DNA from: Bacteroidia bacterium
GTDB taxonomy: Bacteria; Bacteroidota; Bacteroidia; 2-12-FULL-35-15
Assembly (NCBI GenBank): GCA_016786925.1
Contig: JAEUTU010000103.1
Coordinates: forward strand, 1-43,914
Reading direction: 5' to 3'
DNA: 43,914 bases
The notes under the pieces are model-generated. The model ran no database searches and was not told the origin of the DNA. It worked only from the letters and a program-made list of their open reading frames with translations. Of this stretch, positions 9,926 through 17,926 are shown piece after piece. Every line of letters starts with the position of its first letter. Within the stretch, counting starts at the first letter, position 1. Both the position numbers and the translations under genes were made by a program.

Positions 9926-11320
9926 ATGCGTCAAATTCTACTATATATCTTATTGTTCACTCATGCCTCTGGTATTGCTCAAAGTTATGACAATGATCTG
10001 CTGACCAAAGAGTTTCACAAAGGAAGACGTCAGGCTTTGCGTAAGTTGATGCCCGATAGTACCTGTGTGGTGTTTTTTACCAATCCGGAGCGTCAGCGTG
10101 CCAATGACACAAAGTACTTGTACCATCAGGATCCTGATTTTTATTATTTGACAGGATTAAAGGAGCCCAATGCGGTTCTGTTGATGTTTAAGGAGCCTCA
10201 AACACTTTATGATACCATCGTTACGGATGAAATCATCTTTGTTCAGGATAGAAATCCAACGCAGGAAGCATGGACCGGAAAGATCCTTGGTAAAGATGGT
10301 GTGAAACTTCAATTGGGTATTGATAAGGTGTTGTTAAACAGTCAGTTCGCTGATTTCAAAATTGATTTTTCCAAATTCCAGAAAGTATTTCATAAGGAAT
10401 TCTTTGACGATGTCCGTGATGATAAAGAAGATAGAGGCGACCTATATAGTTTGATCAAACATTTTCGTTTAAAGACAGAATACAAAAGAAAAAATCTTGA
10501 CAACTTTAATTTGGAAGGCTGGATGTCGACACTCCGGGAGATCAAACAGCCCGAAGAAATGGTGTTAATGCGCAAAGCAATTGATATTACCTGTATGGCG
10601 CATGCTGAGATGATCCGTGCTTTGGAACCTAATATGGCTGAATATCAGGCACAGGCGGTGGTGGAATACATGTTCAAGAATATGGGAGCAGAATACGAAG
10701 GGTATAATTCCATTGTTGGAGGTGGGGAAAATTCTTGTATTCTGCACTATGAAACGAATCGCAAAAAGTTAGATGGAGGCGATCTGTTGGTGGTGGATGC
10801 AGGAGCGGAATACCACGGTTATACAGCCGATGTAACGCGAACGATGCCAATGGACGGGAAGTTCTCGGAAGAAGAAAAGGCGATCTATAATCTGGTGCTG
10901 GAGGCACAGGAAGCAGGTATAAAGGCTTGTAAGTCGGGGGCGGAGTTCAGAGCATCTCATAAAGCAGCAGTGGCAGTGATCCAAAAAGGATTAAAAGACT
11001 TGGGAATCATCAAGAATTCGAACGATTTTATGAAATATTTCTTTCATGGCACTTCCCATTATCTGGGTTTGGATGTGCATGATGCAGGGAATTATGGAAG
11101 ATTATTTCCGGGAAATGTGATCACTGTGGAGCCCGGTATCTACATTCCTTCAGGTTCCGATTGCGATCCGAAGTGGTGGAACATAGGTGTACGCATTGAA
11201 GACGATATTTTGATAACTAACGGAGAACCAGAGGTTTTGTCGGGCAAATTGCCTAAAAAAGTAGAAGAGATCGAAGCCTTAATGAAAGAGGAAAGTCTTT
11301 TTAATAAAATGACTAAATGA
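9926..11320 (+). CDS. Aminopeptidase P family metallopeptidase (Xaa-Pro aminopeptidase)
   Basis: A 464-residue M24 peptidase that removes N-terminal residues preceding proline. Five metal ligands are visible: two aspartates in VVDAGAEYHGYTADVTRT near residue 290, a histidine in FFHGTSHYLG near residue 374, a glutamate in TVEPGIYI near residue 400, and a glutamate in GVRIEDD near residue 420. The N-terminal creatinase-like domain includes YLTGLKEPNAVLL. A short signal peptide (LLYILLFTHASGIA, then Q) suggests export to the periplasm, in contrast to the cytosolic enterobacterial PepP. It sits between rpmB and rpmG with a terminator in front, so it is a separate transcription unit inserted in a usually compact ribosomal cluster. 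Confidence 0.92.
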   Translation: MRQILLYILLFTHASGIAQSYDNDLLTKEFHKGRRQALRKLMPDSTCVVFFTNPERQRANDTKYLYHQDPDFYYLTGLKEPNAVLLMFKEPQTLYDTIVTDEIIFVQDRNPTQEAWTGKILGKDGVKLQLGIDKVLLNSQFADFKIDFSKFQKVFHKEFFDDVRDDKEDRGDLYSLIKHFRLKTEYKRKNLDNFNLEGWMSTLREIKQPEEMVLMRKAIDITCMAHAEMIRALEPNMAEYQAQAVVEYMFKNMGAEYEGYNSIVGGGENSCILHYETNRKKLDGGDLLVVDAGAEYHGYTADVTRTMPMDGKFSEEEKAIYNLVLEAQEAGIKACKSGAEFRASHKAAVAVIQKGLKDLGIIKNSNDFMKYFFHGTSHYLGLDVHDAGNYGRLFPGNVITVEPGIYIPSGSDCDPKWWNIGVRIEDDILITNGEPEVLSGKLPKKVEEIEALMKEESLFNKMTK

Positions 11321-11335
11321 TTTTTTGATATAAAT

Positions 11336-11367
11336 TTGTGAAATTCAATTAAAAATAATTACATTTG
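11336..11367 (+). promoter_or_regulatory. Candidate promoter for rpmG and the genes after it
   Basis: TTG at 11336-11338 and a perfect TAnnTTTG box (TACATTTG) at 11360-11367 are separated by 21 bp, matching the Bacteroidota housekeeping pattern. The rpmG ATG lies 26 bp downstream of the box. Confidence 0.65.
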
Positions 11368-11393
11368 CATCCCAATTTTGAAAATTAAAGACA

Positions 11394-11576
11394 ATGGCAA
11401 AGAAAGGTAACAGAATTCAAGTGATCATGGAGTGTACTGAGCATAAAGACAGCGGTATGCCTGGAACATCTCGTTATATCACTACGAAAAACAAGAAAAA
11501 CACTACTGAAAGATTAGAGTTGAAAAAATACAACCCGATCTTGAAAAAAGTAACTGTTCACAAAGAAATTAAATAA
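11394..11576 (+). CDS. rpmG: 50S ribosomal protein L33
   Basis: A 60-residue protein with the L33 core [15 protein letters not shown] and [22 protein letters not shown]. It has a single cysteine and lacks the two CxxC pairs of zinc-binding L33, so it is the zinc-free (C-minus) form. Start MAKKGNR is standard. It is probably co-transcribed with the DUF4295 gene 58 bp downstream. Confidence 0.96.
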   Translation: MAKKGNRIQVIMECTEHKDSGMPGTSRYITTKNKKNTTERLELKKYNPILKKVTVHKEIK

Positions 11577-11634
11577 TTTATTTAGAATTTCCGGTCAGTT
11601 TTGACCCTATTCTAAATTTAAAACTTATAGAAAA

Positions 11635-11790
11635 ATGGCAAAGAAGGTAGTTGCGACACTTAAATCTGGTAAAGGAAAAGACTTTACAAAAGTGATTAAA
11701 ATGGTAAAATCACCAAAAACTGGTGCTTACACTTTTAAAGAAGAGATCGTTCATAACGATCATATCAAAGATTTTTTAGGTTCTAAATAG
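11635..11790 (+). CDS. DUF4295 family small protein
   Basis: A 51-residue basic protein starting MAKKVVATLKSGKGKDFTKV and ending DHIKDFLGSK. It matches my recollection of the small DUF4295 proteins that sit between L33 and FtsY in most Bacteroidota. Its size, charge and position suggest a ribosome-associated role, but no function is established from the sequence. It follows rpmG by 58 bp with no terminator between them, and a terminator lies 22 bp after its stop, so it ends the rpmG transcript. Confidence 0.9.
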   Translation: MAKKVVATLKSGKGKDFTKVIKMVKSPKTGAYTFKEEIVHNDHIKDFLGSK

Positions 11791-11811
11791 TACTAGAATC
11801 TGTATCATTGT

Positions 11812-11848
11812 AAAGGCTTCCTCAATTTCAGGGGAAGCTTTTATTGTT
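11812..11848 (+). terminator. Terminator between the DUF4295 gene and ftsY
   Basis: A 12-bp stem with two G-T wobbles pairs 11812-11823 with 11831-11842 around a seven-base loop, followed by a short T-rich run. Confidence 0.7.
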
Positions 11849-11867
11849 TCAATATGTAACATCAGCT

Positions 11868-12821
11868 ATGGGTATTTTTAGTTTTTTTAGTAAGGAAAAA
11901 AAGGAAAGTCTGAATAAAGGACTTTTCGTTACCAAGCAAAGCTTTTTCAGCAAACTGGCTAACGCCATTATGGGAAAAGCTACGGTGGATGATGAAGTAT
12001 TGGAAAATTTGGAAGAGATCCTGCTTACCTCTGATGTGGGCGTTGATACCTCTATGAAGATCATCGATCGTATCAAGGCACGTGTTGCGAAAGAACGTAA
12101 GATCGAAACATCCAAATTGAATGAGATCCTCCGTGAGGAGATCGCAGAAATGCTGGTTTCAAACGGAATGGAAGATAAGGCTGATTTTTCGTTGCCTGAA
12201 GGCAAAAAGCCTTATGTGGTGATGGTAGTAGGGGTGAACGGAGTAGGGAAGACCACCACGATCGGGAAATTAGCACATCAATATAAATTGGCAGGAAAGC
12301 AGGTGGTACTTGGTGCTGCCGATACATTTCGTGCAGCTGCTGTTGATCAGATCAAAATTTGGAGTGAACGTACAGGTGCAACACTCGTTTCTCAGGGAAT
12401 GAATGCCGATCCGGCTTCTGTAGCTTTTGATGCCTTGAGTTCGGCTGTTGCAAAAAATGCTGACATCGCCATTATCGATACTGCTGGCCGTTTGCATAAT
12501 AAAGTAAATTTAATGAATGAGCTGACCAAGATAAAAAATGTAATGCGCAAGGTTGTTCCCGATGCACCTCATGAGATCTTGTTAGTATTGGATGCTTCTA
12601 CCGGACAAAATGCAATAGAGCAATGCAAGCAATTTACTGCTGCTACCGATGTGAATGCATTGGCACTTACGAAATTGGATGGTACAGCTAAAGGTGGCGT
12701 TGTGATCGGCATCTCCGACACATTCAAAATTCCTGTTAAATACATTGGCGTTGGAGAAAAAGCAGAAGATCTGCAAGTATTCAATAAGCATGAATTCGTT
12801 GATAGCTTGTTTAAGTCGTGA
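11868..12821 (+). CDS. ftsY: Signal recognition particle receptor FtsY
   Basis: A 317-residue SRP GTPase that delivers ribosomes translating membrane proteins to the translocon. The NG domain is complete: G1 GVNGVGKTTT near residue 114, DTFRAAAVDQ near residue 147, G3 DTAGRLHNK near residue 204, and G4 TKLDGTAKGG near residue 268. The acidic A domain of longer FtsY proteins is absent, as is common in this phylum. The start at 11868 (MGIFSFFSKEKK, an amphipathic targeting helix) is preferred over the in-frame ATG at 11844, which lies almost against the upstream terminator. Confidence 0.96.
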   Translation: MGIFSFFSKEKKESLNKGLFVTKQSFFSKLANAIMGKATVDDEVLENLEEILLTSDVGVDTSMKIIDRIKARVAKERKIETSKLNEILREEIAEMLVSNGMEDKADFSLPEGKKPYVVMVVGVNGVGKTTTIGKLAHQYKLAGKQVVLGAADTFRAAAVDQIKIWSERTGATLVSQGMNADPASVAFDALSSAVAKNADIAIIDTAGRLHNKVNLMNELTKIKNVMRKVVPDAPHEILLVLDASTGQNAIEQCKQFTAATDVNALALTKLDGTAKGGVVIGISDTFKIPVKYIGVGEKAEDLQVFNKHEFVDSLFKS

Positions 12822-12838
12822 TTAATAGGATTAAAGAA

Positions 12839-12850
12839 TTACACAGATTT
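12839..12850 (+). repeat. Left inverted repeat flanking the GxxExxY gene
   Basis: TTACACAGATTT here matches, with one mismatch, the reverse complement of 13245-13256. Together the two copies bracket the GxxExxY gene and lie between ftsY and rimO. Confidence 0.6.
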
Positions 12851-12857
12851 CAGACGA

Positions 12858-13232
12858 ATGAGTGAAATAGTAAAAGACACATTAACCGAAAAAATAATTG
12901 CATGTGCTTTTAAAGTTCATTCTAGCTTGGGGCCGGGATTTCGTGAAATAAATTACCATAATGCTCTAATAATTGCGTTGAATGATGCCGGTTTGAAATG
13001 TGATAGTGAAAAACGTTTTGAACTGCATTTTATGAATAAACGGGTGGGTGTTTTTAAGTGTGACTTACTTGTTGAAGAACGCGTTATCGTTGAAGTAAAA
13101 GCTGTTACAGGAATAATGCCTATTTTGTTTAGAAACCAGGTAATAGCATATCTAAAAGCATCAAAAGTAAAAACGGGATTATTAATAAACTTTGGCAATA
13201 AAAGTTGCGATATAAAACGAATTTCAGTTTAA
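12858..13232 (+). CDS. GxxExxY family protein (PD-(D/E)xK-like)
   Basis: A 124-residue protein of the GxxExxY family, related to the proteins encoded in intervening sequences of 23S rRNA genes. The name motif is seen as GFREINY near residues 28-34, after KVHSSLGPG. A PD-(D/E)xK-like core follows: the aspartate in KCDLLVEERVIVEVKA near residues 69-84, then NQVIAYLKASKVKTGLLINF. These proteins are small nuclease-fold proteins of unsettled function, often scattered singly in Bacteroidota genomes. Here it sits between ftsY and rimO, which are adjacent in many relatives, and is bracketed by inverted repeats. Nuclease activity is inferred from the fold only. Confidence 0.85.
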   Translation: MSEIVKDTLTEKIIACAFKVHSSLGPGFREINYHNALIIALNDAGLKCDSEKRFELHFMNKRVGVFKCDLLVEERVIVEVKAVTGIMPILFRNQVIAYLKASKVKTGLLINFGNKSCDIKRISV

Positions 13233-13244
13233 TTGATAAAGCAC

Positions 13245-13256
13245 AAATCTGTGCAA
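13245..13256 (-). repeat. Right inverted repeat flanking the GxxExxY gene
   Basis: AAATCTGTGCAA is the inverted copy of the left repeat at 12839-12850, with one mismatch. It lies 13 bp after the GxxExxY stop codon. Confidence 0.6.
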
Positions 13257-13282
13257 TCAGTTAAATCATTTGGATCGGTGAT

Positions 13283-14599
13283 ATGAAGACAAAAACATTA
13301 AAAAGGAATAAAGTAAATGTTGTAACACTCGGCTGTTCCAAAAATATTGTGGATAGTGAGGTGTTAATGGGACAATTAAAAGCCAATAACTTCCAGGTTC
13401 AACATGAAAGTACAGATGGTGATGCCAGTATTGTGATCATCAATACTTGCGGATTCATTGATAATGCTAAGCAAGAAAGTATCGATACCATTCTTCGTTA
13501 TTCCGAAGCGAAAGATGCCGGTTTGGTTGATAAGGTATATGTGACAGGTTGTTTAAGTGAACGCTATAAACCGGATCTGGAAAAAGAAATTCCCAATGTG
13601 GATGGATACTTCGGAACACGTGAATTACCCCGTTTGTTAAAAACATTAAAAGCAGATTATAAACACGAATTGGTGGGAGAGCGTTTATTGACCACTCCTC
13701 ATCATTATTCCTATTTCAAAATATCGGAAGGCTGTGATCGTCCGTGTTCTTTCTGTGCTATTCCATTGATGCGTGGTGGACATGTGTCTAAGTCAATTGA
13801 GGATCTGTTAAAAGAAGCCAAGCACTTAGCAAAGAACGGAACAAAAGAGTTGATGCTGATCGCACAAGATCTTACCTATTACGGATTGGATCTGTATAAA
13901 AAAAGAAATTTAGCAGAGTTGTTAAGAAACCTTTCTGATGTAGAAGGAATTGAATGGATTCGATTGCATTATGCATTTCCAGCCGGTTTCCCGATGGAAG
14001 TGTTGGATGTGATGAATGAGCGTAGCAACATCTGTAAATATTTAGATATGCCTTTACAACATATTTCTGATAATATGTTGAAGAGCATGCGTAGAGGAAC
14101 TACTAAACAAAAAACAATTGATCTGGTGAATCAGATCCGTGATAAAGTGCCGGGTATTGCCATTCGCACAACTTTAATTGCAGGATATCCGGGTGAGACC
14201 AAACAAGATCATCAGGAAATGCTGGAATGGGTTGAACAAACACGTTTCGAGCGTTTAGGAATATTTGCTTATTCACACGAAGAAAATACATTCGCCTACT
14301 CATTAAAGGATGATGTTCCTGCTAAAACAAAGCAAGCCAGAACAGAGGCTGTTATGGCACTACAACAAGGTATTTCATTTGACCTGAATCAAAAAAAGAT
14401 CGGTAAAACATATAAAGTATTATTCGATAAAAAAGAAGGAGAACATTTTATCGGTCGTACCGAATTCGATTCTCCCGAAGTCGATAATGAAGTTTTGGTA
14501 AAAGCCGATTCGAATTATGTGCGTGTTGGCGATTTTGCCAATGTGAAGATCACTTCTGCCGAAGATTATGATCTTTATGGCGAAGTAGTAAACGATTAG
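13283..14599 (+). CDS. rimO: Ribosomal protein S12 methylthiotransferase RimO
   Basis: A 438-residue radical SAM enzyme that adds a methylthio group to an aspartate of ribosomal protein S12. The N-terminal UPF0004 domain has VVTLGCSKNIVDSE near residue 13 and further cysteines in INTCGF and VTGCLSE that bind the auxiliary cluster. The radical SAM motif CDRPCSFC lies near residues 151-158. The C-terminal TRAM domain ends in KITSAEDYDLYGEVV. The LGCSKN signature and the TRAM ending separate it from MiaB. The downstream exported-protein gene starts 4 bp after its stop. Confidence 0.96.
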   Translation: MKTKTLKRNKVNVVTLGCSKNIVDSEVLMGQLKANNFQVQHESTDGDASIVIINTCGFIDNAKQESIDTILRYSEAKDAGLVDKVYVTGCLSERYKPDLEKEIPNVDGYFGTRELPRLLKTLKADYKHELVGERLLTTPHHYSYFKISEGCDRPCSFCAIPLMRGGHVSKSIEDLLKEAKHLAKNGTKELMLIAQDLTYYGLDLYKKRNLAELLRNLSDVEGIEWIRLHYAFPAGFPMEVLDVMNERSNICKYLDMPLQHISDNMLKSMRRGTTKQKTIDLVNQIRDKVPGIAIRTTLIAGYPGETKQDHQEMLEWVEQTRFERLGIFAYSHEENTFAYSLKDDVPAKTKQARTEAVMALQQGISFDLNQKKIGKTYKVLFDKKEGEHFIGRTEFDSPEVDNEVLVKADSNYVRVGDFANVKITSAEDYDLYGEVVND

Positions 14600-14602
14600 T
14601 TT

Positions 14603-15244
14603 ATGAAAAGGATCCTAACAACTTTATTACTATACATCTCTTTTGGTGCGTCATTTGCTCAAAATGAGAAAAATGTTGTTAGGTCGATAGATTTAGCATA
14701 CGGTTATAAGATTGTTCAACAAAATTTTCAAGATAATTTAAATTACGTTGGAAATTTTTCTTTTGCATCTCCATTACAATTTATAGGGATAGGGGCGACT
14801 GACCATACTTTAATTTCTCGAAGTTCGGAGGCTGAGACTCAATTGTATTATTGCCAGATCATTCCTAGGAAGATATTAACAAGAGATTCTCTGGATGCTT
14901 ATATTTCTGGAGGAATGTTTAGTTTAGGATTTGGAATCGATTTATTCAAAAAATCTAAATTGTTTGACATGTTTATTTTTGGTGGTTTTAATATGGGTCG
15001 ACTTCGTCTATATGGAGAGAATATGATCAAACAAAAAAACTTTTATTTTTCTCCTAAATTATCTTTACAACCAAAAGTAAAGATTGGTCCCATTGCATTT
15101 TCAATACGATTGGATTATGAATATGATGTATCAAATCCCAATTGGAAAAAAATGTATTTTTCCTCTGCTCCTGCAGTGTTCGCTGATAAGTTCAGGCAAT
15201 CCGGTTTTAGTGCTTTTGTTTGCTTGGGTTATGTGGTAGACTGA
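14603..15244 (+). CDS. Exported protein of unknown function
   Basis: A 213-residue protein I do not recognise. It has a clear signal peptide (MKRILTTLLLYISFGASFA, then Q). The rest is rich in aromatic and alternating hydrophobic residues with strand-like stretches (FSLGFGIDLF, MFIFGGFNMGRL, IAFSIRLDYEYDV), and it ends FVCLGYVVD, so a small outer-membrane barrel or an outer-membrane-associated protein is possible. It starts 4 bp after rimO, so it is probably co-transcribed, with no functional link visible. Confidence 0.7.
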   Translation: MKRILTTLLLYISFGASFAQNEKNVVRSIDLAYGYKIVQQNFQDNLNYVGNFSFASPLQFIGIGATDHTLISRSSEAETQLYYCQIIPRKILTRDSLDAYISGGMFSLGFGIDLFKKSKLFDMFIFGGFNMGRLRLYGENMIKQKNFYFSPKLSLQPKVKIGPIAFSIRLDYEYDVSNPNWKKMYFSSAPAVFADKFRQSGFSAFVCLGYVVD

Positions 15245-15282
15245 CATCGAAACTATCTTCAATAAAAATTTTGAATCTCGAA

Positions 15283-15310
15283 TAAAGGTTATATTTTAGC
15301 TAAACCTTTA
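15283..15310. promoter_or_regulatory. Inverted repeat around the promoter of the SiaC-like gene
   Basis: TAAAGGTT (15283-15290) and AACCTTTA (15303-15310) form a perfect 8-bp inverted repeat with a 12-bp spacer. A TAnnTTT-type box (TATATTTT, 15290-15297) starts at the last base of the left arm and runs into the spacer, and the right arm ends on the A of the start codon. It could be an operator or an RNA hairpin masking the start. Confidence 0.45.
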
Positions 15311-15699
15311 TGTCAAAACTCATCAAAATAAATCGCTCTGATGTTTATCCGGATATTATTCTGGATAAAGAAAACGGAGTATTTGAGATACGTGGCATCT
15401 CTCTTCCTCAAGATGCACGTGAGTTTTATCAGCCTGTTTTGGATTTCTTATCGGAATACGCACAAAAGCCTAACAAGGTGACCATTTTTGTGTTTAATAT
15501 GAAATACTTTAATGTGTCTTCCGCTAAAATGCTCATGTTTGTGATGTACAAACTGAAAGAGATCTATGAAAAAGGAAATACCGTATTAGTGACCTGGTGC
15601 TTTGATGATGAAGATATCAAAGAGGCAGGGCAGGATTTTGAACACATGATCAAGATCCCTTTTCAATTTAAAGAAGTGTTTGAATTAGAACCTGCTTAA
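15310..15699 (+). CDS. SiaC-like regulatory phosphoprotein (DUF1987)
   Basis: A 129-residue protein of the DUF1987/SiaC family. In Pseudomonas, SiaC is phosphorylated by the kinase SiaB, dephosphorylated by the SpoIIE-type phosphatase SiaA, and in its unphosphorylated form activates the diguanylate cyclase SiaD. The fold resembles STAS anti-anti-sigma factors. The phosphorylation region of the family is visible as MKYFNVSSAKMLMFVMYKL near residues 64-82, so the acceptor Ser is probably in the NVSSAK segment. No SiaB or GGDEF gene is adjacent. The three SpoIIE phosphatases elsewhere in this window are candidate partners, which is inference. Its stop overlaps the convergent Nudix gene by 4 bp. 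Confidence 0.85.
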   Translation: MSKLIKINRSDVYPDIILDKENGVFEIRGISLPQDAREFYQPVLDFLSEYAQKPNKVTIFVFNMKYFNVSSAKMLMFVMYKLKEIYEKGNTVLVTWCFDDEDIKEAGQDFEHMIKIPFQFKEVFELEPA

Positions 15700-16259
15700 A
15701 GCTTTCCTTCCAGCATCATTAATTTTGCTTTTAATACAATAGAAACCGTTAAACTGTCGGTTATCTCTCCATCACACACCATTCTGTATAATTCATTAAA
15801 ATGGATCTTGCGAACCTCCAGTTGTTCATCGTCTTCCGGTTGTGCTTCTCCAAAGCTAAGATCTTGCGCTACATAAAGAATACAAAATTCATCACTGGCC
15901 GAATTGCTCAAATACATTTCCTGGATCTTAGTCCATTTATTAGCTGTAATGCCTGTTTCTTCTAATAATTCACGCTTGGCAGAATCCAAAGGTGGTATAT
16001 CTCTTTTTCCTCCACCTTCCGGTATCTCCCATGAATATTGATCGATCGGGTAGCGGTATTGTCCAACGATCCATGTGTTCATTTCTGCATCTAATGGCAA
16101 AATACCAATCGCTAAATTTTTAAAATGCACCACCGAGTAGGTGCCGGGATTTCCATTCGGGTTTAATATATCATGCTTGGTTAATCCTATCCAGGGTGAA
16201 TCGTAGATCTTTTCCGATTTTAATGTGGTCCATGGATTCGTATATTCCTTATTATTCAT
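15696..16259 (-). CDS. Nudix hydrolase (ADP-ribose pyrophosphatase-like)
   Basis: A 187-residue cytosolic Nudix enzyme, closest in layout to ADP-ribose or ADP-sugar pyrophosphatases (VGQYRYPIDQYSWEIPEGGG, then the Nudix box). The metal-binding core RELLEETG is intact near residues 110-117. The glutamate normally found eight residues before the RE pair is replaced, since the segment reads KRDIPPLDSAKREL. The product is probably a nucleotide sugar or ADP-ribose cleaved to monophosphates. It is transcribed away from bshC and converges on the SiaC-like gene. Confidence 0.88.
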   Translation of the reverse strand: MNNKEYTNPWTTLKSEKIYDSPWIGLTKHDILNPNGNPGTYSVVHFKNLAIGILPLDAEMNTWIVGQYRYPIDQYSWEIPEGGGKRDIPPLDSAKRELLEETGITANKWTKIQEMYLSNSASDEFCILYVAQDLSFGEAQPEDDEQLEVRKIHFNELYRMVCDGEITDSLTVSIVLKAKLMMLEGKL

Positions 16260-16279
16260 GTGTGTTTGATATTATAGCG

Positions 16280-16287
16280 CAAATGTA
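16280..16287 (-). promoter_or_regulatory. Candidate -7 box for the Nudix gene
   Basis: On the minus strand this reads TACATTTG, a perfect TAnnTTTG box, 20 bp before the Nudix start codon. No well-placed TTG was found for the -33 element. Confidence 0.45.
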
Positions 16288-16309
16288 AGCAGAAGCGCAA
16301 CAAATTGAT

Positions 16310-16317
16310 TAAATTTG
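16310..16317 (+). promoter_or_regulatory. Candidate -7 box for bshC
   Basis: TAAATTTG matches TAnnTTTG and ends 8 bp before the ATG at 16326. This would give an almost leaderless mRNA and argues against the in-frame ATG at 16305, which lies upstream of the box. Confidence 0.4.
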
Positions 16318-16325
16318 CAGGAATT

Positions 16326-17924
16326 ATGAGTCTAAAAAAACAAACGATCGCTTTTTCTGAGACCGGACAGTTTTCAAAACTGTTTTTGGATTACATCAAT
16401 GGCGAGCAACATTTGAAACATTTTTATGCCTATGCTCCTATGATCAGTTCTTTTGAAACGATCATTCAAGATAGAGTTTCTCAAAATATTAATCGTCAGG
16501 TATTGGTGGATGTTCTTTTGGAACAACATAAAGGATTGCAATTAAGTAACTCCCAAACTGCAAATATTTCAGCATTAAAAGAGAAGAATGTATTCACGGT
16601 TTGTACCGGACATCAATTGTGTTTATTCACCGGACCGCTTTACTTTATTTTTAAGATCATTTCCACGATCAATTTAGCGGAAGCATTAAAGAAAAAATTC
16701 CCTGAACATACGTTTGTTCCTGTATATTGGATGGCTTCCGAAGATCATGATTTTGCAGAAGTTAGTTCAGTGAATCTTTTCGGGAAAAAGTTGACTTGGA
16801 ACAATGAACAGGCAAAAGGAGCAGTGGGACGATTAACGACCACATCGCTCGATCCGGTTGTAGAAGAATTAAAGCAGATATTGGGCGAATCGGATCATGC
16901 CAATGAATTGATCGCTTTGTTTACCGAAGCTTATTTAAAGCACCCGACCTTAGCCGATGCCACCCGTTATGTTGTACATCAACTGTTTAAGGAATATGGT
17001 TTACTGATTCTTGATGCCGACCAAAAAGAATTGAAACAAGAGTTCACTTTATTTATGAAGGATGATCTCCTGAATAATACGAATCATCAGCTTGTTCAAC
17101 AGTCGATCGATCAGTTGGCTAAGCTTGGATATTCTGCTCAAGTAAATCCTCGTGAGATCAATTTCTTTTATTCAAAAGATCATATTCGTGAACGGATAGA
17201 GAATGATGGTGATGTTTTTCAAGTATTGAATACAGATATCCGTTTTACCAAAGAGCAACTGATCACTGAAATAGAATTGCATCCGGAACATTTTAGTCCA
17301 AATGTGGTTCTACGTCCGCTTTACCAGCAATACATATTGCCGAATCTGGCTTATGTTGGCGGACCGGGTGAGATCGCGTATTGGTTGGAATATTTGTCGA
17401 TGTTCAATCATCATCAGATCACCTTCCCTGTATTGATGCCAAGAAATTTTGCTTTATTAAGTGATGAGCGGACCTCACAAACAATTCAAAAGTTAGGTTT
17501 TACCATCACTGATTTTTTTGCGGATGCCGATGTGTTGAGCAAGCGTTTTGTTACGGATCAGAGCGATGGTAAATTAAGTCTGGAACAGGAACAGGAAAAG
17601 ATCGCTGCTGCTTTTGATGATGTTTTGGTTAAGGCCGTTGCGGTTGACCAAACCTTGAAAGGCACTGTAGAAGCCGAAATGCAGAAAGCATTAAACAGTT
17701 TAAAAAACATTGAAGCAAAAGTGGTTCGTGCCGAAAAACAAAAGCAGGAAACGAGCATCAATCAGATCAAAAAGATCAAGTCGAAATTCTTTCCGGAAGA
17801 TTCACTTCAGGAGCGTTACGAGAATTTTGCACCGTATTACGTTAAACATGGAAAAGCATTCATTTCACAATTGAAAGATTCATTCGATCCCTTCGATCTG
17901 AAAATGCTGATATTAGAATTATAA
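16326..17924 (+). CDS. bshC: Bacillithiol biosynthesis cysteine-adding enzyme BshC
   Basis: A 532-residue protein of the BshC family, which joins cysteine to glucosaminyl-malate in the last step of bacillithiol synthesis. Family landmarks are ETGQFSKLFLDYINGEQ near the N terminus, VCTGHQLCLFTGPLYFIFKI near residue 97, and PVYWMASEDHDFAEV near residue 135, a Rossmann-like nucleotide-binding core. YVGGPGEIAYWLEY follows near residue 341, and the C-terminal third contains a coiled coil. The ATG at 16326 gives the normal family N terminus. No bshA or bshB is in the window. The queE gene follows after 2 bp. Confidence 0.93.
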   Translation: MSLKKQTIAFSETGQFSKLFLDYINGEQHLKHFYAYAPMISSFETIIQDRVSQNINRQVLVDVLLEQHKGLQLSNSQTANISALKEKNVFTVCTGHQLCLFTGPLYFIFKIISTINLAEALKKKFPEHTFVPVYWMASEDHDFAEVSSVNLFGKKLTWNNEQAKGAVGRLTTTSLDPVVEELKQILGESDHANELIALFTEAYLKHPTLADATRYVVHQLFKEYGLLILDADQKELKQEFTLFMKDDLLNNTNHQLVQQSIDQLAKLGYSAQVNPREINFFYSKDHIRERIENDGDVFQVLNTDIRFTKEQLITEIELHPEHFSPNVVLRPLYQQYILPNLAYVGGPGEIAYWLEYLSMFNHHQITFPVLMPRNFALLSDERTSQTIQKLGFTITDFFADADVLSKRFVTDQSDGKLSLEQEQEKIAAAFDDVLVKAVAVDQTLKGTVEAEMQKALNSLKNIEAKVVRAEKQKQETSINQIKKIKSKFFPEDSLQERYENFAPYYVKHGKAFISQLKDSFDPFDLKMLILEL

Positions 17925-17926
17925 CT

